From: Anaerolineales bacterium
GTDB lineage: Bacteria; Chloroflexota; Anaerolineae; Anaerolineales; DRMV01
Length of the DNA stretch: 36,823 nucleotides
NCBI GenBank assembly: GCA_026996855.1
Contig: JALWJZ010000096.1
Coordinates: forward strand, 1-36,823
Direction: 5' to 3'
Shown here one piece after another: positions 12,366-20,737 of this stretch (position 1 is the first letter of the stretch; each line of letters begins with the position of its first letter). Both the position numbers and the translations under genes were made by a program. The notes beneath the pieces are model-generated. The model was not told the origin of the DNA. It ran no database searches and saw nothing but the letters and a program-made list of their open reading frames with translations.

Positions 12366-13118
12366 TCACTCCTCCAGGGCAAAGCGCTGGGCCAGTTTGG
12401 GGTCGCCCAGATAGGCCCGGATGACCTCTTCGTTTTGGGCGATTTCTTCGGGCGTGCCCTCGGCGATGAGTTCGCCGAAGTTGAGGACCAGAATGCGGTC
12501 CGAAAGGTTCATGATGGCCCGCATCACGTGCTCGATCATCAAAATGGTGATGCCCCGCTCCCGAATGCGGCGGATGGTCTCCACCATTTCGTCCACTTCC
12601 GTGGGGTTGAGGCCGGCCAGCACCTCGTCCAACAGGAGCAATCGGGGCTGGGCAGCCAGCGCGCGGGCCAGTTCCAGCCGCTTTTTCTGGGCCACGTTCA
12701 GGCTCCCGGCCAGTTGGTCGGCCCGTGGGGCCAGCCCGAGGAATTCCAGCACCTCGTCCGCAATTTTCGCGGCCTGGCGCAGGGGCATTTGCTTTTCGCC
12801 GAAGGCCGCGCCCACCATCACGTTCTCCCGCACGGTGAGTTCGGCCAGGGGCCGCACAATCTGAAAGGTGCGGGCCATGCCCATGTGAGCCAGGCGCCAG
12901 GGCCGCCAGCCGGTGATGTCGGTATCCCGGAAGAAGATGCGGCCCTCCTCCGGCCGGTAGATGCCGTTGATGCAGTTGAACAGGGTGGTTTTGCCCGCGC
13001 CGTTGGGGCCGATGAGGCCCAGGATTTCCCCTTCGTACAGTTCAAAGGAGACCTGGTTGACGGCCACCAGGCCGCCGAAGCGTTTCACCACGTTTTCGGT
13101 GCGCAGGAGCACGTTCAT
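12366..13118 (-). CDS. livG: Branched-chain amino-acid ABC transporter ATP-binding protein LivG
   Basis: MNVLLRTENVVKRFGGLVAVNQVSFELYEGEILGLIGPNGAGKTTLFNCINGIYRPEEGRIFF; internal ATG of ORF 12366..13271. Confidence 0.93.
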   Translation of the reverse strand: MNVLLRTENVVKRFGGLVAVNQVSFELYEGEILGLIGPNGAGKTTLFNCINGIYRPEEGRIFFRDTDITGWRPWRLAHMGMARTFQIVRPLAELTVRENVMVGAAFGEKQMPLRQAAKIADEVLEFLGLAPRADQLAGSLNVAQKKRLELARALAAQPRLLLLDEVLAGLNPTEVDEMVETIRRIRERGITILMIEHVMRAIMNLSDRILVLNFGELIAEGTPEEIAQNEEVIRAYLGDPKLAQRFALEE

Positions 13119-14080
13119 AACAGGAACCTCCGGGTCGCGGGGAACCGGCGACGCAGCCAGCCCACCAACCCCGCGGGGATGAACAGCACGATGAGCAACA
13201 ACAGCGCGCCGGCCACGGCCAACTGGATGTTCTTCAGAAGGGGATTGGTCAGCAAGAAAACCCGCATCCACTGGTAGCCGATGCCTCCCACCAGGGGACC
13301 GATGACCGTACCCTGTCCGCCCAGCATCACCATGACGATGGACTCGATGGACACGTGTAGGGGAAAGGCGTCGTGGGGTTCGATGGAGGCGTTGCGGAAG
13401 AAGAAAATCGCGCCCACCAGGCCGGGGAAGAACGCGGACAGGGTGAAGGCCCAGGTTTTGAAGCGGGCGGTGCGCACGCCCATGACCTCGGCCGCGTCTT
13501 CATCTTCCCGAATGGAGAGCAGGCCCAGGCCGAACTTGGAGGTGCGAATCCAGTAAGTGACCAGCACCAACAAAATGGCAATGGCGAAGAGCCAGTAGTA
13601 CGTCATCCATAGCACGGCTTTGGGTCCGCCGTAGGCTTTGTACACCGCGAAGTTCATGGTCAACCCGGTGGGGCCGCCGAAGGGCTGGAAATTGTAAATG
13701 AAAGCCTTCATGGCTTCGTTCACACCGATGGTCACCAGCGCGAAGTACGCGCCCCGCAGGCGCAGGATGCCCGCGCCGATGAGGTAGGCCAGCAAGGCCG
13801 CGGCCACGCCACCCATGAGCATGGCCGCCCAGAAGGGCCAGCCCTTCACCGCCACCAGGTAAAAGGCCACGTATCCGCCCAGGCCGTAGAAGACCACATG
13901 ACCGAAACTGACGTACCCGGTGAAGCCGAGGATGATGTTCAAACTCGCGGCCAGGGCCACGGCCCGGAGCAAGGTAAACGCGGTTTCCCGGTGCAGGTCC
14001 TTTTGGGTGACCAGGGGGAACAACCCCACGGCCAGCACCACCAAAAGGGGCAATAGGAAAGACCACACGGAACGTTTCAT
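13115..14080 (-). CDS. livM: Branched-chain amino-acid ABC transporter permease LivM
   Basis: Multi-TM; LNIILGFTGYVSFGHVVFYGLGGYVAFYL; MLGGQGTVIGPLVGG. Confidence 0.92.
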   Translation of the reverse strand: MKRSVWSFLLPLLVVLAVGLFPLVTQKDLHRETAFTLLRAVALAASLNIILGFTGYVSFGHVVFYGLGGYVAFYLVAVKGWPFWAAMLMGGVAAALLAYLIGAGILRLRGAYFALVTIGVNEAMKAFIYNFQPFGGPTGLTMNFAVYKAYGGPKAVLWMTYYWLFAIAILLVLVTYWIRTSKFGLGLLSIREDEDAAEVMGVRTARFKTWAFTLSAFFPGLVGAIFFFRNASIEPHDAFPLHVSIESIVMVMLGGQGTVIGPLVGGIGYQWMRVFLLTNPLLKNIQLAVAGALLLLIVLFIPAGLVGWLRRRFPATRRFLL

Positions 14081-14101
14081 AGCGCCTTCTCCACCGTGAA
14101 A

Positions 14102-14968
14102 TCACGAAGCCCGTCCGCCGAAGAGGCCCGTGGGCCGAACGAGCAGAATCAAAACGAAGAGCACGAACTCCACCACCAGCACCCAGGTGGTGGGCAGAAA
14201 CACGGGCACCAGGCCCTCGATGAGCCCGATGATGATGCCACCTACCAGGGCGCCCATGGGGTTGCCCAGCCCACCCAGTACGCTGATGACGAAACTCTTG
14301 AGTTCGTACTTGCCCCCTTCCAGGATGGTGAAGGGGAAGAGGGTGGCAATCAGCCCGCCGGAGAACATGGCCAGCATGGTGCCCAGGCCGAAACTGAAGG
14401 CCAGCACCTTGTTGGAAGGAATGCCCACCAGTTCGGCCGCGTCCCGGTTGTCCGTGACCGCGCGAATGAATTTGCCCCAGCGGGTGTACTGCATGAAGAA
14501 ATACAACGCCACCGCGGCCAGCAAAGCGGCCACCGCGGCCACGATGCGGGCCACGGGTATGGTGGCCGGGCCCAGGGTGATGCTCCCCAGGCTGAACTCG
14601 ATGTTGCGGGGCGACGCGGTGAACACCGCGGTGCCGATGCCGATGATCATCATGTTGACGGAATAGGTGGCCAGCAGGCTGGAGAGGTGGGGCTGGCCGA
14701 TGACCCGTTGCACCGCGATGGCGTAAATGAGGATGCCCAGCAGCAATCCCGTCACCGCGGAAAGGCCCACGCCCGCGTAGGGATGCAGGCCCAGCAGGGT
14801 GGCTGCAAAGTACACCGTGAACATACCCAGGGCAATGACCGGCCCGTGGGCCAGGTTGATGACCTCCATGACGCCGAAAATCAAGGTCAGGCCAATGGCG
14901 GCGATGCCAAAGACGAAGCCCAGGAGCAGGCCGTCGATTAACGATGCCATGAGGAAACCCATGTCCAT
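14102..14968 (-). CDS. livH: Branched-chain amino-acid ABC transporter permease LivH
   Basis: LLLGFVFGIAAIGLTLIFGVMEVINLAHG; VLGGLGNPMGALVGGIIIGLIE. Confidence 0.93.
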   Translation of the reverse strand: MDMGFLMASLIDGLLLGFVFGIAAIGLTLIFGVMEVINLAHGPVIALGMFTVYFAATLLGLHPYAGVGLSAVTGLLLGILIYAIAVQRVIGQPHLSSLLATYSVNMMIIGIGTAVFTASPRNIEFSLGSITLGPATIPVARIVAAVAALLAAVALYFFMQYTRWGKFIRAVTDNRDAAELVGIPSNKVLAFSFGLGTMLAMFSGGLIATLFPFTILEGGKYELKSFVISVLGGLGNPMGALVGGIIIGLIEGLVPVFLPTTWVLVVEFVLFVLILLVRPTGLFGGRAS

Positions 14969-14993
14969 ACGGGGAAACCTCCTCGGGTAGGCT

Positions 14994-15017
14994 CCGAAAA
15001 GGCCCGGGCCTTTTCGG
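14994..15017. repeat. 24-bp perfect palindrome upstream of livH
   Basis: CCGAAAAGGCCC/GGGCCTTTTCGG. Confidence 0.8.
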
Positions 15018-15123
15018 TGTTCGAGTTTGGTGCGTTATGTGCTTTTCCAAAGCCGACGATTCGGCCGGGATTGAACCATCAAGCAGGCGTTTGCGGAGTT
15101 CGGATGCCTTTTCGAGGGCAGAA

Positions 15124-15158
15124 AAGGGGGATGGAACCCATGCGGTTCCATCCCCCTT
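15124..15158 (-). terminator. Strong hairpin / partial terminator between livK and livH
   Basis: 15-bp perfect arms AAGGGGGATGGAACC/GGTTCCATCCCCCTT with a 5-nt loop, followed by TTC on the minus strand. Confidence 0.75.
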
Positions 15159-15165
15159 GGGCTCA

Positions 15166-16479
15166 TTAGCGGGGCAGCGGGTAAATCAGTTCCGCGGTGG
15201 CGCCTTCTTTCGGCCATACCACCTCTTTCACCAGTTGGCCGTCCTTCTTCTGCCACTGGATGTACACCATCTCGTGGCCGATTTGCAAGCCGTGGGCCTC
15301 TTCGCTGGTGTCGAACTTGATGTGGCCGAAGAAGGTGAGCACGTCGGTGGCCTCCAGCGCAGCCTTCACCTTCTTGGGATCCACGGAATCGGCCTTCTTG
15401 ATGGCGTATTCCAGGATGACGCCCGCGGCGTAGCCGCCCGCGGAGTGGTAGGAGGGTTCTTCGTTGTACGCCGCCTCATAGGCCTTGATGAATTCCTCGT
15501 TGGAAGGCCCGTACCATTCGATGCCCAGTTCCTTGGCGGCTTCGGGGGTGAATTTAACCTGGGGTTCCCACTGGCTGGGCCCGATGATGCCGTAGGCCGC
15601 GTCGCCCAGTTCCGCGAAATCCGGCTCCGGCGGTGCCACCAGCAGCACCACGGCCTTCACCGGGGCCTTCTTCTCGTACAACTGGCGGGCAAAGGTGGAG
15701 CCATCCTGGAAGTGGCCGCCACCCAGCACGGCTTCGGCACCGGATTCCACGATCTTGTTGATGAAGGGGCCGAAGTCGGTGGTGTCCGCGGGGTAGCCCT
15801 CGAAGAGCACCACCTCATAGCCCTGCTCTTCCGCGTAGGCCTTGGCGGCTTTCACCACCGCAGTGGCGAACTTGGCCTGCTCGTACACGAAGGCCACCTT
15901 CTTCAGGTTGGGGTCGGCCTCCTTGAGCATGTCGATGGCGCCCGTCAGGTAGCGGCTGGCCGGGGTGTAAATCTGGAAAACGTGCATGTACCCCTGCTTG
16001 TAGATGGAGTCCGACGCGGCGCCGGTGGTAATCATCACCTTTTCGTACTGCTCGGCGATGACGGCGGAAGCCGCGGTCAGGCCGCTGGAGTAGGGGCTGA
16101 TGAGGAAGTCCGCATTGTCTTCGGTGATGAGTTTGGTGTAGAGTTCCTGCACCCGGTCCTTGCTGGATTCGTCGTCATAGGAGGCTTCCTTGAACTTGAC
16201 CACGGTGCCGTCGCTCAGTTTGATGCCGCCCGCTTCGTTGACCTGCTTCATCCACAGGCGCAGGCCTTTGGCCTGGCGGCCCGAGGACACGTTCAGTTTG
16301 CCCGTCTTGGATTCGGTGAAGCCGATGGTGAGCACGATTTCCTGGGCCTCGGCCTGGGCTTGGGTTTCTCCGGCCGGGGCTTCTTCGGCAGCCGGCGCGG
16401 TGGGTTCGGCCTTCTTGCAACCCACCAGCAATCCCAGCGCCAAAGCCAACACCAGGGCCATCCAGAACAGTCGTTTCAT
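15166..16479 (-). CDS. livK: Branched-chain amino-acid ABC transporter substrate-binding lipoprotein (LivK-like)
   Basis: MKRLFWMALVLALALGLLVGCKKAEP lipobox; periplasmic-binding-protein-like sequence; adjacent to livHMGF. Confidence 0.88.
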   Translation of the reverse strand: MKRLFWMALVLALALGLLVGCKKAEPTAPAAEEAPAGETQAQAEAQEIVLTIGFTESKTGKLNVSSGRQAKGLRLWMKQVNEAGGIKLSDGTVVKFKEASYDDESSKDRVQELYTKLITEDNADFLISPYSSGLTAASAVIAEQYEKVMITTGAASDSIYKQGYMHVFQIYTPASRYLTGAIDMLKEADPNLKKVAFVYEQAKFATAVVKAAKAYAEEQGYEVVLFEGYPADTTDFGPFINKIVESGAEAVLGGGHFQDGSTFARQLYEKKAPVKAVVLLVAPPEPDFAELGDAAYGIIGPSQWEPQVKFTPEAAKELGIEWYGPSNEEFIKAYEAAYNEEPSYHSAGGYAAGVILEYAIKKADSVDPKKVKAALEATDVLTFFGHIKFDTSEEAHGLQIGHEMVYIQWQKKDGQLVKEVVWPKEGATAELIYPLPR

Positions 16480-16850
16480 AGCGCACCTCCACAGAGCTGT
16501 TTTGCTCTTATTAACTGGAACACAGCGGGCAAGAAAAAGTTGCTCGATTGGCAGCATAGCGGTACGAAATGGAAGGCCTTTGACTTCATTATAAAAGCGA
16601 ATATGCGCGCTGGCTCACAGTGCGAGGGCGAACAACGTAATTTCGTGACTTTCGTCCTATTACTTTTATCGTAAAGTTTTCGGCGCTTGGAAAACGGCCT
16701 GCGTCGTTTGGAAGGTGGTGGCGTTGCCGACCAAGGTGGGCGTACGCGGGATTGAGGCCAAAGCAGCGCCCAGGCCCCACACGCCAACGTTCGCCCATTC
16801 GATTCGATTATACTTTCCCATACATGCCACATGCTTGAGGAGGAAGTCTC

Positions 16851-18239
16851 ATGGACACCAGGGCTTTGGATGCGTACATTCGCGACCATTTGGACGAGGC
16901 TATTGCCCAATTGCAGGATTATGCCCGCATTCCCAGTGTGTTCCACGACGTGGACGCATTGCACCGCACCGCGGATTGGGTGGCCGAGGCCTTTCGCCGT
17001 CGTGGTTTCGACGTGGTGGTGTATTCGCATCCTTCGGGCATCACGCCCGTGGTGTGGGCCGAGCGGCAGGGCCGACGCAGCGACCGGGTACTGTTGATTT
17101 ACAACCACTACGACGTGCAACCCCCCGACCCGCTGGACGAGTGGGAGACCCCGCCCTTCGAGCCTACCCGTCGGGGCAATTTCCTCTACGGACGCGGGGT
17201 GAGCGACGACAAGGGCCACCTCATCAGCCGGTTGCTCGCGGTGGATGCCTGGCTGGCCGTTCACGGGGAACTGCCCTGCACCGTGCGTTTCGTGGTGGAG
17301 GGCGAAGAAGAAGGCCGTAAGAGCGAGACCCTGCAGGCCATGATGGACGAGCACCCTGAGCGTTTCCAGGCGGATGGGTGCATTTGGGAGTTCGGCGGCG
17401 TGGGCAAGGACGACGTCCCCCTGCAACATTTGGGGATGCGGGGGATTGCGTATTTCGAACTGGAAGTGAAAGCCCTGAAGCGAGACGTGCATTCGGGTAT
17501 TGGCGGTTCCTTCCTCCCCAACGCGGCCTGGCGCCTGGTGTGGGCGTTGAACAGCATCAAGACCCCCGACGAGCGGGTGCACATCCCCGGTTTTTACGAC
17601 GACGTGCAGCCGCCCACGGAACGCGACCTGGAACTTTTGAGCCAGATGCTCGACCGCTTGCAGGATTTCGAGGAACTGTTGGAGCCGGGCCAGACTTTCT
17701 TGAAAGGGGAAACCGACCCTCTGACCCTGTACCGCATGGCCGTGTTCGAGCCTTCCTGCACCATCACCGGGCTGACCGCGGGCTACCAAGGGCCCGGGGC
17801 CAAAACCGTGCTCCCGGCCCGGGCCCGGGCCAAACTGGAGTTTCGCCTGGTCCCCTGGCAAAAACCCGAGGACATCGCGGCGAAACTGGTCCGCCACTTG
17901 CAGGCCCAGGGCTTTGGCGACGTGCAGGTCCGCTTCCTGGGTGGCCTGCACCCTATGAAGATGGACCCGGACCATCCCTTCGTGGACCTGGTAGTGGAGA
18001 CGGCCCGGGACGTGTATGGCCGGCCCATGGTCAAAGTGCCCATGGTGGGGCCCTCGGGCCCGGCCTATATGTTCGTGCATAAGTTGGGCCTGCCCACGGC
18101 CACCGCGGGCATCGCCTACCCCGGTTCCCGCATCCACGCGCCCAACGAGAACATCCGCATCGATCTTTTCGAGAAGGGTGCGCGCCACATGGCCCGCATC
18201 TTCCACGCGATGACCGAATACACGCCGCCGGTAGGATGA
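16851..18239 (+). CDS. M20/ArgE/DapE-family peptidase (dipeptidase)
   Basis: VLLIYNHYDVQPPDPLDEWETPPFEPTRRGNFLYGRGVSDDKGHLISRL; VEGEEEGRKSE; M20 metal-site motifs. Confidence 0.93.
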   Translation: MDTRALDAYIRDHLDEAIAQLQDYARIPSVFHDVDALHRTADWVAEAFRRRGFDVVVYSHPSGITPVVWAERQGRRSDRVLLIYNHYDVQPPDPLDEWETPPFEPTRRGNFLYGRGVSDDKGHLISRLLAVDAWLAVHGELPCTVRFVVEGEEEGRKSETLQAMMDEHPERFQADGCIWEFGGVGKDDVPLQHLGMRGIAYFELEVKALKRDVHSGIGGSFLPNAAWRLVWALNSIKTPDERVHIPGFYDDVQPPTERDLELLSQMLDRLQDFEELLEPGQTFLKGETDPLTLYRMAVFEPSCTITGLTAGYQGPGAKTVLPARARAKLEFRLVPWQKPEDIAAKLVRHLQAQGFGDVQVRFLGGLHPMKMDPDHPFVDLVVETARDVYGRPMVKVPMVGPSGPAYMFVHKLGLPTATAGIAYPGSRIHAPNENIRIDLFEKGARHMARIFHAMTEYTPPVG

Positions 18240-18246
18240 CGCGTTT

Positions 18247-19125
18247 TCACGAATTGGGGAAAGGAGGAGGCACGTCGTCGAACAGGGGTTTCAGGTCGGG
18301 CAGGGTGTGGTCGGGGGGCGGTTCGGCCCTGGTGGGGGGTTCCATGTGCTGGAACGCGTCCCGCAGCGCGGAGAGGGCCTCGGGGAGGAGGCGATGGGGA
18401 AACGGGGTGGCGCCCCAGGCCGCGAGCCAGGTTTCCTGGAACACCGGTAACGCGTAGAACCAGTAGGACCCCAGGTCGTCGTCCCACCAGGCGTAGCGGG
18501 CCAGCGGGGCTTCCCCGGGGCTGGGCGGATGGGGGCGGAAGGTCTCCGGCCACAGGTCGCCCATCCACATCAGGGGGCCGACCCGGAAGTCGTACCAGCC
18601 CATGCCGCGCAGGGCCAGGCGGCTTTTCACCTCCACCAAGCGCTCCCGTACCACGTCGGCGTCCAGCCATTCCGGTCGGGGTGGAAGGGCTGTGGAGAGG
18701 GCCAGCGCGGCCTGCACTTCCGCATGGGGCAGCAACAATTCTTTGAGCACCTGGGCCAGGGTTTCGGGCGTCCAGGGTGGCGTGAGGGTGCGATGAAAGC
18801 GCAACCAGCGGGGAAGCAGGTGCAGTTTGGTCATGGTGGAGCCGCAGGCCACCCATTTGGTCCGGGGGTAACGGCGGAACAAACGGCGCAAGACCGGGGA
18901 CCAGGTTTCGACTTCTTCCCGGTGCAACAGAGCCATATCCAGGAAAATCACGGCCCAGGGAGTGGGTGCATCCAGCACACCGGGATGCACCAACGATGGG
19001 TAGCGGAATATCCGTACCGGCCGGTTCATCAGGCCCGGTACCCGGCGAAAAGCGGTGTGCAATTCTTCGTTTTCGGTGACGACCAACACGTCCGCCCGTT
19101 TGAACCTGGAGGTCATGGTCTTCAA
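18247..19125 (-). CDS. Hypothetical protein (about 290 aa)
   Basis: Long ORF MKTMTSRFKRADVLVVTENEELHTAFRRVPGLMNRPVRIF...; no confident family. Confidence 0.65.
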   Translation of the reverse strand: MKTMTSRFKRADVLVVTENEELHTAFRRVPGLMNRPVRIFRYPSLVHPGVLDAPTPWAVIFLDMALLHREEVETWSPVLRRLFRRYPRTKWVACGSTMTKLHLLPRWLRFHRTLTPPWTPETLAQVLKELLLPHAEVQAALALSTALPPRPEWLDADVVRERLVEVKSRLALRGMGWYDFRVGPLMWMGDLWPETFRPHPPSPGEAPLARYAWWDDDLGSYWFYALPVFQETWLAAWGATPFPHRLLPEALSALRDAFQHMEPPTRAEPPPDHTLPDLKPLFDDVPPPFPNS

Positions 19126-19200
19126 TCCTGTTCGGTTCTGCTTCGAAGGCCTTTCAGGGAAGGGGCCCGTCCCTTCCCCGGTTGTGGGCCTTGCGCTTCG

Positions 19201-19386
19201 TCATTTCGAGGGCACCTCCAAAATCTTGCCGATGAGTTGCAAAAATTCATCCCACTCTTCCTGGAAGAAATGCAGGGTCACGTTTCCCAGTTCGATGTGG
19301 TAGGTGGTTTCGCCGTCGGGCTCTTCCGCGGCCCAGGCGATGAAATTGGGCGTTTCCGCCATGATCATGGTTCGGGGTTCCTGCAT
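19201..19386 (-). CDS. Small hypothetical protein (61 aa)
   Basis: MQEPRTMIMAETPNFIAWAAEEPDGETTYHIELGNVTLHFFQEEWDEFLQLIGKILEVPSK; immediately downstream of the AI-2E gene. Confidence 0.6.
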   Translation of the reverse strand: MQEPRTMIMAETPNFIAWAAEEPDGETTYHIELGNVTLHFFQEEWDEFLQLIGKILEVPSK

Positions 19387-19389
19387 GGT

Positions 19390-20670
19390 TTATCGCCTCC
19401 TTTTGGGGTCTTTGGACGGGGACGAGGCTTCGGTGGAAGGCGCGGTCCACTCGCGACGCAGGCGTTCCGCTTCCCGGCGGACATGACGCCAGGCCCGGTG
19501 CCACCAGGGTTTGGGCGGCTCCGGTTTGGCCGGCAGGCCTTCGGGATGCCAGGGGTCCATGTCGAAGAGTTTGTAAATCACGTAGCGCAGCAGCACCTTG
19601 GCCGAAGCCACCACAGGCGCGGCCAGCATGAACCCGATGATGCCGATGAGCCGGGTGAGCATGATGGCCGCCAGCAACACCATGGCCGGATGCACCCCCA
19701 GGATGCGGCCGAAGAAACGGGGCATCACCAGATTGTCGTAGACCTGGTCCAGCACCATGAGCAGGCCGATGCTAAGGCTCGCGTGTTTCCAGGGTTCCAG
19801 GCCCCAGAAGTTGCCCGGCTGGAGCATGACCACCAGGCCGATGACGATGTACACCACCAGAGGCCCGATGTAAGGCAGGAAGCGGGCCGTACCCACCAGC
19901 AGGGCCAGGCCCAGGCTGTAGCGCACACCCAGCCCGGTGAGCACCACCGCGGCCAGCACGGACATCACCAGAAACGCGGTGAACTGCCCCCGCAGGAAGG
20001 TATGCCAGATGCGCCCCAGTTCTTCCTGCAGGCGGCGCAGGTCATAACCGTAGTGGGGTAGGTTCAGGGGCAGCCAGGTCATGGCCGCCTGGTCGGATTC
20101 CGCCAGCAGGAAGTAGGCAATGAGCAAAACGAAAGCTAGCCAGCCCAGCAGCGCCAGGGTGCGGGTGGCGATGACGCTGACCAGCACGCCCACCTGGCCC
20201 AAAAGGGGCTGTACGCCGGTGAGCACCTGTTGCGCGATGGCATCCCAGTCGTAGCGGGTCAGATCCAGGCGGAAGGGCCCGATGAGATACACCGATTGGG
20301 AAAGTTCCCGGGCCAGTTGGGGTACTTCGTCCAGGAAGAAAGCCAGCAGCACCTGGTACAGGCTTTGGATTTGTTGCACCAGCACGAAGCCCAAAAGCAC
20401 CAGTACACCCATGAGCAGCACGATGAATAAAAGGAAGACCATGCTCACCGCGAGGCGCCAGGAAAGCCGCAATCGCCGGTGGACCCACTGGCACACGGGA
20501 TAAAGCAGATAGGCCAACACCAGCGCGATGGTCAGCGGCGCAATGTACTGCCGAAAGGTGATGATGATGCCCGCGACCAGTGCCACCAGGGTCAACCCCA
20601 CCACCAGTTTGGTGGTAGGGTTCCAGTGGGGCGAGTATTCGGGCGCGGAAGAGGGGCGAGGCGTGAACAT
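19390..20670 (-). CDS. AI-2E family transporter / PerM-like permease
   Basis: Multi-TM; YSLGLALLVGTARFLPYIGPLVVYIVIGLVVML; DQVYDNLVMPRFFGRILGVHPAMVLLAAIM. Confidence 0.92.
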   Translation of the reverse strand: MFTPRPSSAPEYSPHWNPTTKLVVGLTLVALVAGIIITFRQYIAPLTIALVLAYLLYPVCQWVHRRLRLSWRLAVSMVFLLFIVLLMGVLVLLGFVLVQQIQSLYQVLLAFFLDEVPQLARELSQSVYLIGPFRLDLTRYDWDAIAQQVLTGVQPLLGQVGVLVSVIATRTLALLGWLAFVLLIAYFLLAESDQAAMTWLPLNLPHYGYDLRRLQEELGRIWHTFLRGQFTAFLVMSVLAAVVLTGLGVRYSLGLALLVGTARFLPYIGPLVVYIVIGLVVMLQPGNFWGLEPWKHASLSIGLLMVLDQVYDNLVMPRFFGRILGVHPAMVLLAAIMLTRLIGIIGFMLAAPVVASAKVLLRYVIYKLFDMDPWHPEGLPAKPEPPKPWWHRAWRHVRREAERLRREWTAPSTEASSPSKDPKRRR

Positions 20671-20737
20671 GGTGTGAGTATTTTACCAGGAAGCCGCGAA
20701 CTGGGGGGGCCGGGAAAGTCGGGGTATAATGTGACTC

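Noticed and set aside
16476-18206. 576-aa minus-strand ORF over the M20 peptidase
   Set aside because: Antisense mirror ORF; the plus strand has clear M20 motifs and an RBS.
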